Of a DNA stretch of 64,000 nucleotides, positions 63,746-64,000 are shown in pieces (position 1 is the first letter of the stretch; each line of letters begins with the position of its first letter). The stretch lies in the NCBI RefSeq assembly GCF_004331465.1, contig NZ_SJKB01000002.1, forward strand, positions 558,001 through 622,000, in the 5' to 3' direction. The translations under genes and the position numbers were made by a program. The notes under the pieces are model-generated. The model saw only the letters and a list, made by a program, of their open reading frames with translations, was not told the origin of the DNA and did no database searches. This stretch comes from Kribbella pittospori. GTDB taxonomy: Bacteria; Actinomycetota; Actinomycetes; Propionibacteriales; Kribbellaceae.

Positions 63746-64000
63746 ATGACCCTCTTCCGCAGCGCCGTCGTCCAGTTCCAGCCGGTCCCGGACCAGCCCG
63801 CGGCCAACCTCGCCACCGTCGAGCGCCTGGCCCGGGAGGCGGTCGCCGACGGCGCCCGGCTCGTCGTACTCCCGGAGATGTGCCTGCTCGGCTACTGGCA
63901 CCTCCGCAACCATTCCGCCGAGCGGCTGCACGAGCTGGCCGAGCCCGCCGACGGACCGCTGGTCAGCCGAATCGCTGCCCTGGCTCAGGAGTTGGAGGCC
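63746..64000 (+). CDS. nitrilase/carbon-nitrogen hydrolase, 3' partial
   Basis: The 85 codons present read FRSAVVQFQPVPDQPAANLATV and LVVLPEMCLLGYW. This is the N-terminus of the carbon-nitrogen hydrolase superfamily, including the first catalytic Glu in LPEM. The Lys and Cys of the triad would lie beyond the right edge. The ATG at 63746 gives MTLFRSAVV. It is probably an amidase or nitrilase under control of the divergent LysR protein. Confidence 0.85.
   Translation, partial: MTLFRSAVVQFQPVPDQPAANLATVERLAREAVADGARLVVLPEMCLLGYWHLRNHSAERLHELAEPADGPLVSRIAALAQELEA

Overview
The window is a high-GC actinobacterial chromosome segment. Frequent GTG starts, leaderless -10/start arrangements, a snapalysin-type protease, a stand-alone MsiK-type ATPase and an epsilon-poly-lysine-synthetase-like NRPS all point to a soil actinomycete. 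Kribbella or a close relative is my best guess, and it is an inference only. No rRNA, tRNA, CRISPR array or intact insertion sequence was found. Coding density is high, both edges cut genes, and intergenic gaps are short.

Layout. 1-4.5 kb: a YcaQ-like protein cut by the left edge, then a leftward run of YbjQ-like protein, GH1 glycosidase and MFS transporter. 4.5-13.8 kb: a secreted penicillin-acylase-family enzyme, a SelA-like PLP enzyme, a DEAD-box RNA helicase with a structured leader, SoxR, two tandem small membrane proteins, a snapalysin-type protease and a 163-bp fold-back element. 13.8-21.6 kb: a LacI regulator with strong palindromic operators facing msiK, a GT2 glycosyltransferase divergent from a YfhO-like membrane protein, and an ABC exporter. 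21.7-25.6 kb: a copper operon (csoR, copZ, a secreted His-rich protein, copA) with two matching CsoR-type boxes.

25.6-31.6 kb: a leftward alpha-glucoside import and hydrolysis operon (binding lipoprotein, two permeases, GH13) with its own LacI regulator. It has no ATPase, so MsiK at 15 kb probably powers it. 31.7-41.6 kb: a DUF4032 protein, an SDR and acyl-CoA dehydrogenase pair facing a TetR regulator, a PhoD-like phosphatase, two tandem streptogrisin-like proteases, rlmB and cysS.

41.6-57.3 kb is the most unusual part. Five paralogous membrane-anchored zinc metallopeptidases (Pro-rich tail, one membrane segment, extracytoplasmic HExxH domain) are interleaved with two DUF2207 membrane proteins. 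A GH25 lysozyme, a GNAT acetyltransferase and a C39-type peptidase sit among them. The fifth metallopeptidase is translationally coupled to a transmembrane Ser/Thr kinase, which is followed one base later by an FHA-domain protein. This looks like a duplicated, possibly phospho-regulated cell-envelope proteolysis module.

57.3-64 kb: a 22-codon ORF with a good ribosome binding site, a 1311-residue Pls/PosA-like single-module NRPS coupled to an M1 aminopeptidase, a LysR regulator and the start of a nitrilase-family enzyme cut by the right edge. The clearest unexplained sequence signal is the fold-back element at 13577-13739. Its arms differ almost only by changes that keep G-U pairs in the plus-strand RNA.
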